A stretch of DNA of 36,815 bases from an uncultured Prevotellaceae bacterium. Its GTDB lineage: Bacteria; Bacteroidota; Bacteroidia; Bacteroidales; Bacteroidaceae. The first letter of the stretch is position 1; the number at the start of each line of letters is the position of its first letter. Position numbers and translations under genes: made by a program. The DNA is taken from the NCBI GenBank assembly GCA_900318115.1, contig ONJJ01000051.1, positions 1-36,815 on the forward strand, written 5' to 3'. The notes beneath the pieces were generated by a model, which worked only from the letters and a program-made list of their open reading frames with translations, did not search any database and had not been told where the DNA came from. Of this stretch, positions 1 to 7,205 are shown in pieces.

Positions 1-96
1 AAGACTTATTCCAATGATGTCAAAGAGCAATCTGGTCCCCTTATTCCGGGGTTGTTTGATTAATATTTAACTCGTCCCAATTTTAACGGGACACTA

Positions 97-708
97 ATGA
101 TGGAGAATCAAGAACAACTCAATGTTGCGGCTGTCACGGCAGACGCAAAGGAGATCAGATTTCGTGTGGACTATGTGGAGAGCGGACTGCCTCGAAGGCT
201 CATCGAGGCGGCCTTCGTGTGCTTCCTTCTGGAGTCTGCCAGCAACTGGACACCATTGATGCACTGGATGGAAGCTCATGTGCCCTTGGCCTTGGCGGCT
301 GTTCAGACCTTCGGGCCGCTCGTGATGTACGTTGGATTGATGCGGGGAATGAAGCCGCTCTACCGTCCTATGACCGCGGCATGGTGGGTTGTCATTGCGC
401 TCAACATTGCGGGCATCCTGCCTTATCTTGCGCCAGGACTTCTATACACTATAGGCCTTCCGTTGGCCGTTTCGCTGATGCTCATCTACCTGCCGCTGGG
501 CATGGCCATTGCTATCTGCTATCGTGGTCGGCTGCGCTGGGTAGGCGTTTGTATGGCACTCTACATTCTCATCTCCAGTATCGTGCCCGTACTGTCGCTG
601 CTGCTTTTCGGCCCTGAGTCTGGCCTGGCTAACCTGCCGTTGGAAATCCCTACCGTCGGCATCATCGCTATCTATGGCTGGACCATGCGGCGAGTTCTGG
701 TGAAGTGA
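97..708 (+). CDS. multi-pass inner-membrane protein, unknown function
   Basis: 203 residues. After a charged N-terminal stretch of about 45 residues the protein is mostly hydrophobic, with about five probable membrane segments (roughly residues 50-65, 70-85, 93-115, 118-145 and 150-170) and a last segment near residues 183-197. No enzymatic or transport motif is visible and I do not recognise the family. The start could be either of two adjacent ATG codons at 97 and 100; the choice changes one residue. It converges on the AraC-type gene, with only 12 bases between the stop codons. No clear promoter is visible in the 96 bases upstream, so it may be the end of an operon that begins left of the window. 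Confidence 0.7.
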   Translation: MMENQEQLNVAAVTADAKEIRFRVDYVESGLPRRLIEAAFVCFLLESASNWTPLMHWMEAHVPLALAAVQTFGPLVMYVGLMRGMKPLYRPMTAAWWVVIALNIAGILPYLAPGLLYTIGLPLAVSLMLIYLPLGMAIAICYRGRLRWVGVCMALYILISSIVPVLSLLLFGPESGLANLPLEIPTVGIIAIYGWTMRRVLVK

Positions 709-720
709 GGCATTCGCGGT

Positions 721-1425
721 TCAGTTGCTGTTCAGGGTCTGCCTGAACTGTGTGGGCGTAAGGCCGAAGTGTGACTTCACTACCTCTTGAAAGGTGCGGC
801 GCGTCAGGAATCCCGCGTCCTTCGCCACGGCCTCGATCGTCCACCCTGGATTGTCGCGCATCAGTTCGCAGGCCAGCAAGAGCCGCTTCTCCGTCAGATA
901 ATTTCCCAGACCGGCATACTTCTCGTGGTTCTTGAACAATAGTCTGAGCCGTGTCTGTGTCAGTCCGAAAGCCTTCGCTATGTCCCTCAGCGAAAGTGTT
1001 GGTGTGGTGTAGAGCCGCGTGTCATCCATACGCTCGTCCAGCCAAGCCATCAATTCCTCGTCGGTCATGTCCTGTGTGGTCTTGATTTTCTGGCGATGTT
1101 CGTGCGCCTGCAGAAACAGTTCAGTCACTTTGTCCTGTTGGCCTGATAATCGTTTGCAGAGCTCGTCCAGCTCCTGCCGCTGACTGACATTCTGCTCATC
1201 CAGTTTCTCCAGCAGGTCGGACTGGGTCTTATTTTGAGATAGCAATGTGCGCTGGCTCTCAGCCAACTTCATATTGACATCGATGAGCTTGCTGGTCTGG
1301 GCATTCGCAAACAGCATCGTTACAACAAATGCTATCACGAATACAATAAAAATTGCTACTATAAGAATCTGCGGTCCAATCATAAGGGGTTGACAAAGAT
1401 TTCTGAAAAGCATATGTAGATTCAA
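721..1425 (-). CDS. membrane-anchored AraC-type transcriptional regulator
   Basis: 234 residues. A single strong membrane segment lies at about residues 18-43. A long hydrophilic, probably coiled-coil stretch follows (about 48-110, rich in Leu, Gln, Glu and Lys in heptad-like order). The C-terminal 100 residues form an AraC/XylS-type double helix-turn-helix (LSLRDIAKAFGLTQTRLRLLF and the second helix pair ending HFGLTPTQFR). Family knowledge: such domains bind DNA and activate or repress nearby genes. Unusually there is no sensor, TPR or two-component domain, so any signal would have to act through the membrane segment or coiled coil. Alternative starts exist at residues 5 and 15. A promoter-like TACCTTTG on the minus strand sits about 135 bases upstream. 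Target unknown. Confidence 0.8.
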   Translation of the reverse strand: MNLHMLFRNLCQPLMIGPQILIVAIFIVFVIAFVVTMLFANAQTSKLIDVNMKLAESQRTLLSQNKTQSDLLEKLDEQNVSQRQELDELCKRLSGQQDKVTELFLQAHEHRQKIKTTQDMTDEELMAWLDERMDDTRLYTTPTLSLRDIAKAFGLTQTRLRLLFKNHEKYAGLGNYLTEKRLLLACELMRDNPGWTIEAVAKDAGFLTRRTFQEVVKSHFGLTPTQFRQTLNSN

Positions 1426-1558
1426 AGATCAGCGGGGACGGTTCTTCGCAAGCGAAGCGACCAAGGTCGAGCGCTCCTGATCACATCTATGAACGGAGGG
1501 GCAGTGCAAAGCGGCCAGCATCCATAAAAGATTCTACTTCAATGCCTACTTTCGCCTG

Positions 1559-1591
1559 CAAAGGTACAACTTTCTCGCGACATAATTACAA
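1559..1591 (-). promoter_or_regulatory. promoter of the AraC-type gene
   Basis: Reading the minus strand, TACCTTTG at 1566-1559 matches the Bacteroidetes -7 consensus TAnnTTTG, and TTG at 1591-1589 lies 22 bases upstream as a possible -33 element. Transcription would start near 1552 and give a leader of about 125 bases. Confidence 0.5.
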
Positions 1592-1721
1592 GGAACGCGC
1601 GAAAACATTTCCCTCTTGGTGGAAAAAACGATTTTTTTGGTAAAAATGGCGATTCCCGAGCCGCAGAACACCAATCTTAGCTGTTGGGATTTAGCAAGAA
1701 GTCTAATAGTCCGATAGATGC

Positions 1722-1923
1722 ACGGATGAGGCACGGTGTGTGGACGGATGAGGCACGGTGTGTGGACGAGTACCACCAGTGGTACACGCCCACACATCCG
1801 TAAGTATCGAGGATAAGTTCAGGTCGCGGGGGGGGAACTGGATTTCGGGCTCGGGCGGAAGAGGCACGGCGTATGGGCGGTTGAGACACGATGTGCGGGG
1901 GGCGGTTGAGGCACGGCGTGTGG
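1722..1923. repeat. 22-25 bp degenerate repeats and a hairpin downstream of the helicase gene
   Basis: This is part of a gene-poor interval (1426-1954). Two perfect tandem 22-bp units occupy 1722-1743 and 1744-1765 (ACGGATGAGGCACGGTGTGTGG is 22 bases; its core is GAGGCACGGTGTGTGG). Three degenerate units with the core GAGGCACGGCGTRTGG follow at about 1861, 1883 and 1908. Between the two groups, 1759-1796 folds into a hairpin: GTACCAC and GTGGTAC separated by two bases, extended by TGTGTGG pairing with CCACACA. No credible gene is seen in 1426-1954; short open frames there are GC-rich shadows. The hairpin could end helicase transcription, but no T-run follows. Confidence 0.6.
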
Positions 1924-1954
1924 CAGGGCGGTCCTCAGAGCAGGCACAGGGTTA

Positions 1955-4012
1955 CTACTTGCCGAAGAACTGGCGCCAGTCGTCCTTGCGGTGGCCTTTG
2001 TCCTTGCGGCTGCCGGTCTTCTCCTGTCCGCGGGCCTTGCGGCTGTTCTTCTTCGGCTCGGACTGCTGCGCTTTCTCGAAGCGGCGCTGGGCCCTGGACT
2101 TGGCGGCGGGCTTGCCTCCGCGGGGTGAGGAGGACGCACTGCCGCGCGAGGAGGGGGCGGCATCGGAGGGGGAGGGCTCCGCCAAGTCCACGCCTACGCG
2201 ACGTCCCTTGTGCTGGAGGCCCTGCATGGCCTGGAGCACGCGGCGGGCCTCGGACTCCGGCACCTCGAAGAAGGAGAAGCGGGGACGGAGGTCTATGCGG
2301 CCGATCTCCACCTTCTCGCCCTGGACGTGGCGGTTGATGAACCCGATGAGCTCGCGGGCGTAGAAGCCGTCGGCCTTGCCCAGGGTGATGAAGAGGCGGC
2401 TGTAGCCGTCCTCGGCCTCGTGGTCGCCAGCGCGCCGGTGCACCTTCCCTTTCTCTTTGGTGTTTTTCTCCTTGGCTGCTTTTTCCTTCTTCTCCGTGGT
2501 GACCTCCTCAATCTCGGGGGCGTTGGCGTAGTAGGCGAGGAATCGCCCGAACTCGCGGCTGACGAGTCGCTTCAGGAGGTCTTCCTTGTCCAGCCACTCG
2601 AGCTTGCGGCGTACCTCGGGCAGGAATTCTTCTATTTCCTCGTCATCGACTTCCACGCGCTCGATGTCGTCGATGACCTTCCACAGTTGCTTGGAGCAGA
2701 TCTCCTTGGGGGATGGCAGCGTGCCGCGCTGGAACTCTTTCTGGATGAGTCGCTCGACCTCGCGTATGCGTCCTCGCTCGCGGCTGTGCACGATGCAGAT
2801 GCTTGTGCCGCGCTTGCCGGCGCGTCCGGTGCGCCCGCTGCGGTGGGCATAGACCTCGCTGTCGTCGGGCATCCCGTAGTTGATGACGTGTGTGAGGTCA
2901 TCGACGTCGAGTCCGCGTGCGGCGACGTCTGTGGCCACGAGCAGCTGTATGCGGTGCTGGCGGAAGCGCTGCATGGTGAGGTCTCGCTGCTGCTGGGAGA
3001 GGTCGCCGTGGAGGGCGTCGGCGTTGTATCCGTCGCGGATGAGGTGGTCGGCAATCTCCTGGGTCTCCAGTCGTGTGCGGCAGAAGACGATGGCGTAGAT
3101 TTTGGGGAAGTAGTCCACGACGCGCTTCAGGGCGAGGTACTTGTCGCTCGCGCGCACCATGTAATAGATGTGATTGACGTTCTCGGCCCCTTCGTTGCGG
3201 CTGCCGACGACGACCTCCCGTGCGTCGTGGAGGTAGTTCTGGGCTATGCGCTCTATCTCGCGGCTCATGGTTGCGGAGAAGAGGAGGGTTCGATGCTTCT
3301 CGGGCACTCCCTCGAGGATGGCATCGATGCTTTCTGAGAATCCCATGGAGAGCATCTCGTCGGCCTCGTCGAGGATGACGGTGTGTACGCTCTCGAGGAC
3401 GGCTGCGCCTCGGTTCATGAGGTCGATGAGGCGACCGGGGGTGGCGACGATGACGTGCACGCCCTGGCGCAGGGCGCGCAGCTGGGGCATGATGTCCGTG
3501 CCGCCATAGACGGGCAGGATGCGCACGTCGGGGAGGTATCTGGAGAAGGACTCGAGGTCATCGGCAATCTGGAGGCAGAGCTCGCGCGTGGGAGAGAGGA
3601 TGACGGCGAGGGGGACGGGCTGCGACGACGTCGCAGCAGAGCGGACCTGCGGCCCTGGCTGGAAGGAGGAAGCGGGGAGGCTGGCCTCGGAGGGGGCGGG
3701 GGTGCTGGCCTCGGAGGGAGCGGGGGTGCTGGCCTCGGAGGGAGCGGGGGTGCTGGCCTCGGAGGGGGCGGGGGCCTCGGAGGTGGAGACGGGATCGGAG
3801 GGGGCGGAGGTGAGGCCACTGAGTCGCTGCAGGAGGGGAAGGCCGTAGGCAGCGGTCTTGCCGGTGCCGGTCTGGGCGAGGGCCACGAGGTCCTGTGTGG
3901 TCTGGAGTTGATGGGGGATGACGGCTTCCTGCACGGGCATAGGGGTTTCGAAGCCGAGTTCGGCGATGGCCTGGAGAAGGGGGGCGCAGAGTCCGAGGTC
4001 TTGGAATGTCAT
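1955..4012 (-). CDS. DEAD-box ATP-dependent RNA helicase with DbpA-type RNA-binding domain
   Basis: 685 residues. Core motifs in order: Q-motif region (FQDLGLCAPLL), AQTGTGKT (motif I), PTREL (Ia), TPGR (Ib), DEAD (II), SAT (III), a RecA-2 domain with ATDVAARGLDV (V) and HRSGRTGRAG (VI). The C-terminal part has a DbpA-like RNA-binding domain (about residues 535-610, YSRLFITLGKADGF onward) and a basic Lys/Arg/Ser tail. Family knowledge: unwinds RNA, often in ribosome assembly or cold adaptation. Odd feature: between motifs I and Ia there is a Pro/Ala/Ser/Glu-rich insert of about 65 residues (about 67-132) with tandem APSEASTP units. It makes the protein longer than the usual 400-650 residues. 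The start is the ATG just upstream of the conserved N-terminus; the tRNA-Asn genes lie just upstream on the same strand. Confidence 0.93.
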   Translation of the reverse strand: MTFQDLGLCAPLLQAIAELGFETPMPVQEAVIPHQLQTTQDLVALAQTGTGKTAAYGLPLLQRLSGLTSAPSDPVSTSEAPAPSEASTPAPSEASTPAPSEASTPAPSEASLPASSFQPGPQVRSAATSSQPVPLAVILSPTRELCLQIADDLESFSRYLPDVRILPVYGGTDIMPQLRALRQGVHVIVATPGRLIDLMNRGAAVLESVHTVILDEADEMLSMGFSESIDAILEGVPEKHRTLLFSATMSREIERIAQNYLHDAREVVVGSRNEGAENVNHIYYMVRASDKYLALKRVVDYFPKIYAIVFCRTRLETQEIADHLIRDGYNADALHGDLSQQQRDLTMQRFRQHRIQLLVATDVAARGLDVDDLTHVINYGMPDDSEVYAHRSGRTGRAGKRGTSICIVHSRERGRIREVERLIQKEFQRGTLPSPKEICSKQLWKVIDDIERVEVDDEEIEEFLPEVRRKLEWLDKEDLLKRLVSREFGRFLAYYANAPEIEEVTTEKKEKAAKEKNTKEKGKVHRRAGDHEAEDGYSRLFITLGKADGFYARELIGFINRHVQGEKVEIGRIDLRPRFSFFEVPESEARRVLQAMQGLQHKGRRVGVDLAEPSPSDAAPSSRGSASSSPRGGKPAAKSRAQRRFEKAQQSEPKKNSRKARGQEKTGSRKDKGHRKDDWRQFFGK
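3619..3780. repeat. 24-bp coding tandem repeat plus palindrome inside the helicase gene
   Basis: Within the helicase gene, a 24-bp unit (encoding APSEASTP) is repeated about four times between roughly 3690 and 3775. Beside it, 3619-3637 is a perfect palindrome with 9-base arms, GCTGCGACG and CGTCGCAGC, around a single base. All of it stays in frame. Because the unit length is a multiple of three, gain or loss of units would lengthen or shorten the loop without breaking the protein. Confidence 0.7.
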
Positions 4013-4033
4013 TGACGGTGATGTTTATAAATG

Positions 4034-4062
4034 AAAAGAGAGGGCCACGGTGGCTCTCTCTT
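4034..4062 (-). terminator. Rho-independent terminator downstream of tRNA-Asn
   Basis: On the minus strand, just after the second tRNA-Asn, a roughly 10-bp stem with one mismatch (AGAGAGAGCC with GGCCCTCTCT) and a 5-base loop is followed by TTTT. It lies between the tRNA genes and the helicase start, so it probably separates the two transcripts. Confidence 0.6.
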
Positions 4063-4064
4063 GG

Positions 4065-4138
4065 CGCTTCAGGATGGGCTTGAACCAACGACCCCCTGAT
4101 TAACAGTCAGGTGCTCTAACCAACTGAGCTACTGAAGC
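4065..4138 (-). tRNA. tRNA-Asn (anticodon GTT)
   Basis: The 74-base minus-strand sequence folds as a cloverleaf: acceptor stem GCTTCAG/CTGAAGC, D-arm with GCTCAGTTGGTTAGAGC, anticodon stem CCTGA/TCAGG around loop CTGTTAA (anticodon GTT, reading AAC/AAU), T-arm GGTTCAAGCC. The discriminator is G and no CCA is encoded. It is identical to the neighbouring copy, 21 bases away. Confidence 0.96.
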
Positions 4139-4159
4139 AGTGCTTTTCCGGGAACTTTG

Positions 4160-4233
4160 CGCTTCAGGATGGGCTTGAACCAACGACCCCCTGATTAACA
4201 GTCAGGTGCTCTAACCAACTGAGCTACTGAAGC
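4160..4233 (-). tRNA. tRNA-Asn (anticodon GTT), second copy
   Basis: This copy is identical over all 74 bases to the one at 4065-4138, with the same GTT anticodon loop and no encoded CCA. It is the promoter-proximal copy. The two were probably generated by tandem duplication and are transcribed together from the promoter at 4321-4351. Confidence 0.96.
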
Positions 4234-4320
4234 AGTGTTTTCTGACTCCTTTTTGAGGAGAAAAGCGCTAAAAGGAGGGTTAAATTCACTTTTTGACGCC
4301 TTTTTCTCGGAATTGCGGGG

Positions 4321-4351
4321 CAAAAGTAGTGCTTTTCTCGAAATAAAACAA
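4321..4351 (-). promoter_or_regulatory. promoter of the tRNA-Asn pair
   Basis: On the minus strand TACTTTTG at 4328-4321 matches TAnnTTTG, with TTG at 4351-4349, 20 bases upstream. The -33 element abuts the -7 element of the divergent kinase promoter. Confidence 0.55.
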
Positions 4352-4359
4352 TACTTTTG
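4352..4359 (+). promoter_or_regulatory. -7 element of the kinase promoter
   Basis: TACTTTTG matches the Bacteroidetes -7 consensus TAnnTTTG. Transcription would start near 4366, giving a leader of about 12 bases before the ATG at 4378. A good -33 element is not visible at the expected place. Confidence 0.5.
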
Positions 4360-4377
4360 CAGAAAAATTTGCAAAAG

Positions 4378-5340
4378 ATGACGAAAATAATTGGAATTGG
4401 CAATGCTTTAGTGGATGTTTTGGTCCATCTGGAGGACGAAACACACCTAAATAGGCTTCAGCTTCCCAAGGGAGGCATGACTCATGTGGACCGTCCGCGA
4501 TACGAGGAACTGGCAGCTGCCGTGAGCACCCTTCCGCACAAGGTTGCCACGGGCGGAAGTGCCGCCAACGCCATCCACGCCATGGCCCTGCTGGGCGACT
4601 CGGTGGGGTTCGTGGGCACGGTGGGAGCCGACACGATGGGCACGCTCTTCGCCACGTGCTCCCGCGAGCGAGGCATCGACGCCCGGCTGAGGGTGTGCGA
4701 CGAGGGCGACACGGGCGTGGCCACGACCTTCATCACGGAGGACGGCGAGCGCACCTTCGCCACGTACCTGGGCGTGGCGCCCCAGATTGAGTTCCAGCCC
4801 GACCCGGACTTCATCGGCGACGACGCCATCCTGCACGTGGAAGGTTATCTGGTGCAGGACCACGACTTCATCGAGCACGTGATGCGCACGGCTAAGGAAG
4901 CGGGGATGAGGGTGAGCTACGACCTGGCATCGTGGAACATCGTCCGGGCGGACCACGACTTCGTGCAGCATCTGGTGCAGGACTACGTGGACATCGTCTT
5001 TGCCAACGAGGAGGAGGCAGCCGCCTTCAGCGGGCAGGACGACCCCGAGGTGGCGCTGCGGCAGTTCGCCGCGATGACTGAGGTGGCCGTCGTGAAGGTG
5101 GGCCGGCGAGGCGCCATGGGCCAGCGAGGCCAGCAGCGCGCCGACGTGGCCGGGCTGGCGGTGCACGCCGTGGACACCACAGCGGCGGGCGACTTCTTCG
5201 CCGCCGGATTCCTCCACGGACTGATTCACGAATGGACGCTGCAGAGGTGCCTGGATCTGGGCAACCGCACGGCAGCGGAGGTGGTGCAGGTCATCGGCAC
5301 TCAAGTCTCGCGCGAGCGCTTGCGCGCAAACCTTTTATAA
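4378..5340 (+). CDS. PfkB-family sugar or nucleoside kinase
   Basis: 320 residues from the ATG at 4378; a TTG seven codons upstream also lies in frame but overlaps the predicted promoter. The N-terminal fold starts with KIIGIGNALVDVLVHL. The GGSAANAIHAMALLG stretch matches the first PfkB signature, and DTTAAGDFFAAGFLHGL matches the second, including the AAGD anion hole with the catalytic Asp. Family knowledge: ATP-dependent phosphorylation of a sugar or nucleoside (ribokinase or adenosine-kinase subgroup). The exact substrate cannot be told from sequence alone; Bacteroidales homologues are often annotated as adenosine or inosine-guanosine kinases. The protein is cytoplasmic. The downstream protease gene is 48 bases away across an AT-rich spacer that repeats TTATAAGATTA. 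Confidence 0.9.
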   Translation: MTKIIGIGNALVDVLVHLEDETHLNRLQLPKGGMTHVDRPRYEELAAAVSTLPHKVATGGSAANAIHAMALLGDSVGFVGTVGADTMGTLFATCSRERGIDARLRVCDEGDTGVATTFITEDGERTFATYLGVAPQIEFQPDPDFIGDDAILHVEGYLVQDHDFIEHVMRTAKEAGMRVSYDLASWNIVRADHDFVQHLVQDYVDIVFANEEEAAAFSGQDDPEVALRQFAAMTEVAVVKVGRRGAMGQRGQQRADVAGLAVHAVDTTAAGDFFAAGFLHGLIHEWTLQRCLDLGNRTAAEVVQVIGTQVSRERLRANLL

Positions 5341-5388
5341 GATTATACAATTATAAGATTAGGAAATTATAAGATTAGAATAATATAA

Positions 5389-7038
5389 ATGAGAAAAATA
5401 CTATCCGGAATACTGCTGGCGGCCTTCATGAGCGCGCCGGCAGCAGCACAGGAGCCTCAACAACAGAAACCGGGGAAGACGGGGTTCGACGTCTCGCGCA
5501 ACCTCGAAGTATTCGCTGACATCTACCGCCAACTGGATATGTTCTACGTTGACACGCTCTCTGCCGACACCGCCATCCAGTGGGCCATCAACGGTATGCT
5601 GGCGGAGATTGACCCCTACACGGTCTACTACCCCGACGACGAGCAGGATGACTTGCGCCGCATGGCCACTGGCCGCTACGCGGGCATCGGCGCCCTCATC
5701 CGCGCCTACAAGAAGCTGGACCGCTGCGTCATCGAGGAGCCTTATGAGAACTGCCCTGCACAGGAGGCTGGAGTGAAGGCGGGCGACATCATCATCAGCA
5801 TCGACGGCAAGGACATCAAGGGATGGCCAACGGCGCGCGTGAGCGAGAACCTGCGCGGCGAGCCTGGCACGACGTTCGAACTCATCGTGCAGCGCCCGGG
5901 CGAGAAGCAGCGACGCACGTTCAAGATCACGCGCCGCCAGATCCAGCTGCCCTGCCTGCCGTGGTATGGTATGGTCGATGATGCCTCGAAGACGGGCTAC
6001 CTGCTGCTGACGGAGTTCACCGACCGCAGCGCGCGCGAGGTGCGCCACGCCATCCTGGACATGAAGCAACAAGGGATGCAACGGCTGGTGCTGGACCTGC
6101 GCGACAACGGCGGCGGGGCGGTCAGCGAGGCCGTGGAGATCGTGGGCTTCTTTGTCCCGCGCGGCAGCCTGGTGGTTTCCACGAAGGGCAAGGTGCCGGC
6201 CACCTGCCACGACTACAGGACGCCGGCCGAACCCCTTGATACGGTGATGCCCGTGGCCGTGCTCGTGAACTCCAACACCGCCTCGGCAGCAGAAATCGTC
6301 AGCGGAGCCCTGCAGGATATGGACCGCGCCGTGATCCTCGGTCAGCGGACCTACGGCAAGGGACTCGTGCAGGGTGTGCGCGAAGTATCGTATCGCGGAC
6401 AACTGAAGATTACCACCGCACGCTACTATATCCCCTCGGGACGGTGCATACAGGCCTATGACTACCGCCACCGCACGGCCGACGGCGCTGCCACCACCCT
6501 ACCCGACAGCTTGACGCACGAATTCCGCACCCGCCTGGGACGTCCCGTGCGCGACGGAGGCGGCATCCTGCCCGACTCAATCCTGGCCGTGGACTCCGTG
6601 CCGACGATGGTCTATGACCTCTACAACTCCGACGCCTTCTTCGACTACGTCACGCACTACGCGGCCACCCACGAGGCTCCCGAACCGGGTGCCTTCAGCA
6701 TCAGCGACGAGGACTACGCCGCCTTCTCCGACAGCATCGCTGCCAGCGGATTCACCTACAACGGACGCACGGCAGCAGCCCTGAGCCAACTACGCCAGCT
6801 CGCGCGCTTCGAAGGACGGCTGGAACAGGCCGCGGCGGAGTTCGAGGCCCTGGAACAGAAACTGAAAGAGAACGACCTCGCCACTGACCTCCAGCGCTTC
6901 CGCCATCACATCCAGCCTTACCTGGAGACGGAAATCATCAGCCGACACCTCTACCAGCAAGGTGCATTGAAGCATCAAATGCTGAGCGACAAGGGAGTGA
7001 AGAAGGCGGTGGAGTGCTTGAGGAAATTAAATAATTAA
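5389..7038 (+). CDS. S41-family C-terminal processing protease with PDZ domain
   Basis: 549 residues. It has a signal peptide (MRKILSGILLAAFMSAPAAA, cleavage after AAA-Q) and a PDZ domain at about residues 90-185 (YAGIGALI to RRTFKI), followed by a tail-specific protease domain. The catalytic pair is visible: Ser299 in NSNTASAAE and Lys324 in GQRTYGKGLVQ, 25 residues apart as in Tsp/CtpA enzymes. Family knowledge: cleaves periplasmic proteins near the C-terminus using a Ser-Lys dyad. The C-terminal 170 residues form a helical extension common in Bacteroidetes versions of the family. It is on the same strand as the upstream kinase and may be co-transcribed with it. The start is the ATG directly before the signal peptide. 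Confidence 0.93.
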   Translation: MRKILSGILLAAFMSAPAAAQEPQQQKPGKTGFDVSRNLEVFADIYRQLDMFYVDTLSADTAIQWAINGMLAEIDPYTVYYPDDEQDDLRRMATGRYAGIGALIRAYKKLDRCVIEEPYENCPAQEAGVKAGDIIISIDGKDIKGWPTARVSENLRGEPGTTFELIVQRPGEKQRRTFKITRRQIQLPCLPWYGMVDDASKTGYLLLTEFTDRSAREVRHAILDMKQQGMQRLVLDLRDNGGGAVSEAVEIVGFFVPRGSLVVSTKGKVPATCHDYRTPAEPLDTVMPVAVLVNSNTASAAEIVSGALQDMDRAVILGQRTYGKGLVQGVREVSYRGQLKITTARYYIPSGRCIQAYDYRHRTADGAATTLPDSLTHEFRTRLGRPVRDGGGILPDSILAVDSVPTMVYDLYNSDAFFDYVTHYAATHEAPEPGAFSISDEDYAAFSDSIAASGFTYNGRTAAALSQLRQLARFEGRLEQAAAEFEALEQKLKENDLATDLQRFRHHIQPYLETEIISRHLYQQGALKHQMLSDKGVKKAVECLRKLNN

Positions 7039-7076
7039 AAAATGAGAAAATTAAAAAATTAAAGAGAAGAAAGGGA

Positions 7077-7196
7077 TGTCGAGATGTCGAAGTATCGAAG
7101 TGTCGAGGTGTCGAAGTGTCGAGATGTCGAAGTGTCGAGGTGTCGAAGTGTCGAGATGTCGAAATAACGAAATAACGAAATAACGAAATAACGAAA
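7077..7196. repeat. 8-bp tandem repeat array (15 units)
   Basis: Fifteen consecutive octamers without gaps: eleven units of TGTCGARR type (one reads TATCGAAG), then four perfect TAACGAAA units. The array ends ten bases before the ATG of the next gene, so it lies in that gene's untranslated leader or promoter. A stretch of AT-rich sequence (7039-7076) precedes it. Confidence 0.9.
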
Positions 7197-7205
7197 AAAA
7201 GAGAT

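Noticed and set aside
1758-2363. 201-codon plus-strand frame after the AraC-type gene
   Set aside because: Arg- and Gly-rich composition, covers the repeat interval and the antisense of the helicase tail; no motif.
2210-3337. 375-codon plus-strand open frame
   Set aside because: It lies entirely antisense to the DEAD-box helicase motifs and has Leu/Val/Asp-rich shadow composition.
7077-7196. Possible CRISPR array
   Set aside because: Units are eight bases and contiguous without spacers, so this is a tandem repeat. No cas genes or repeat-spacer pattern exist anywhere in the window.
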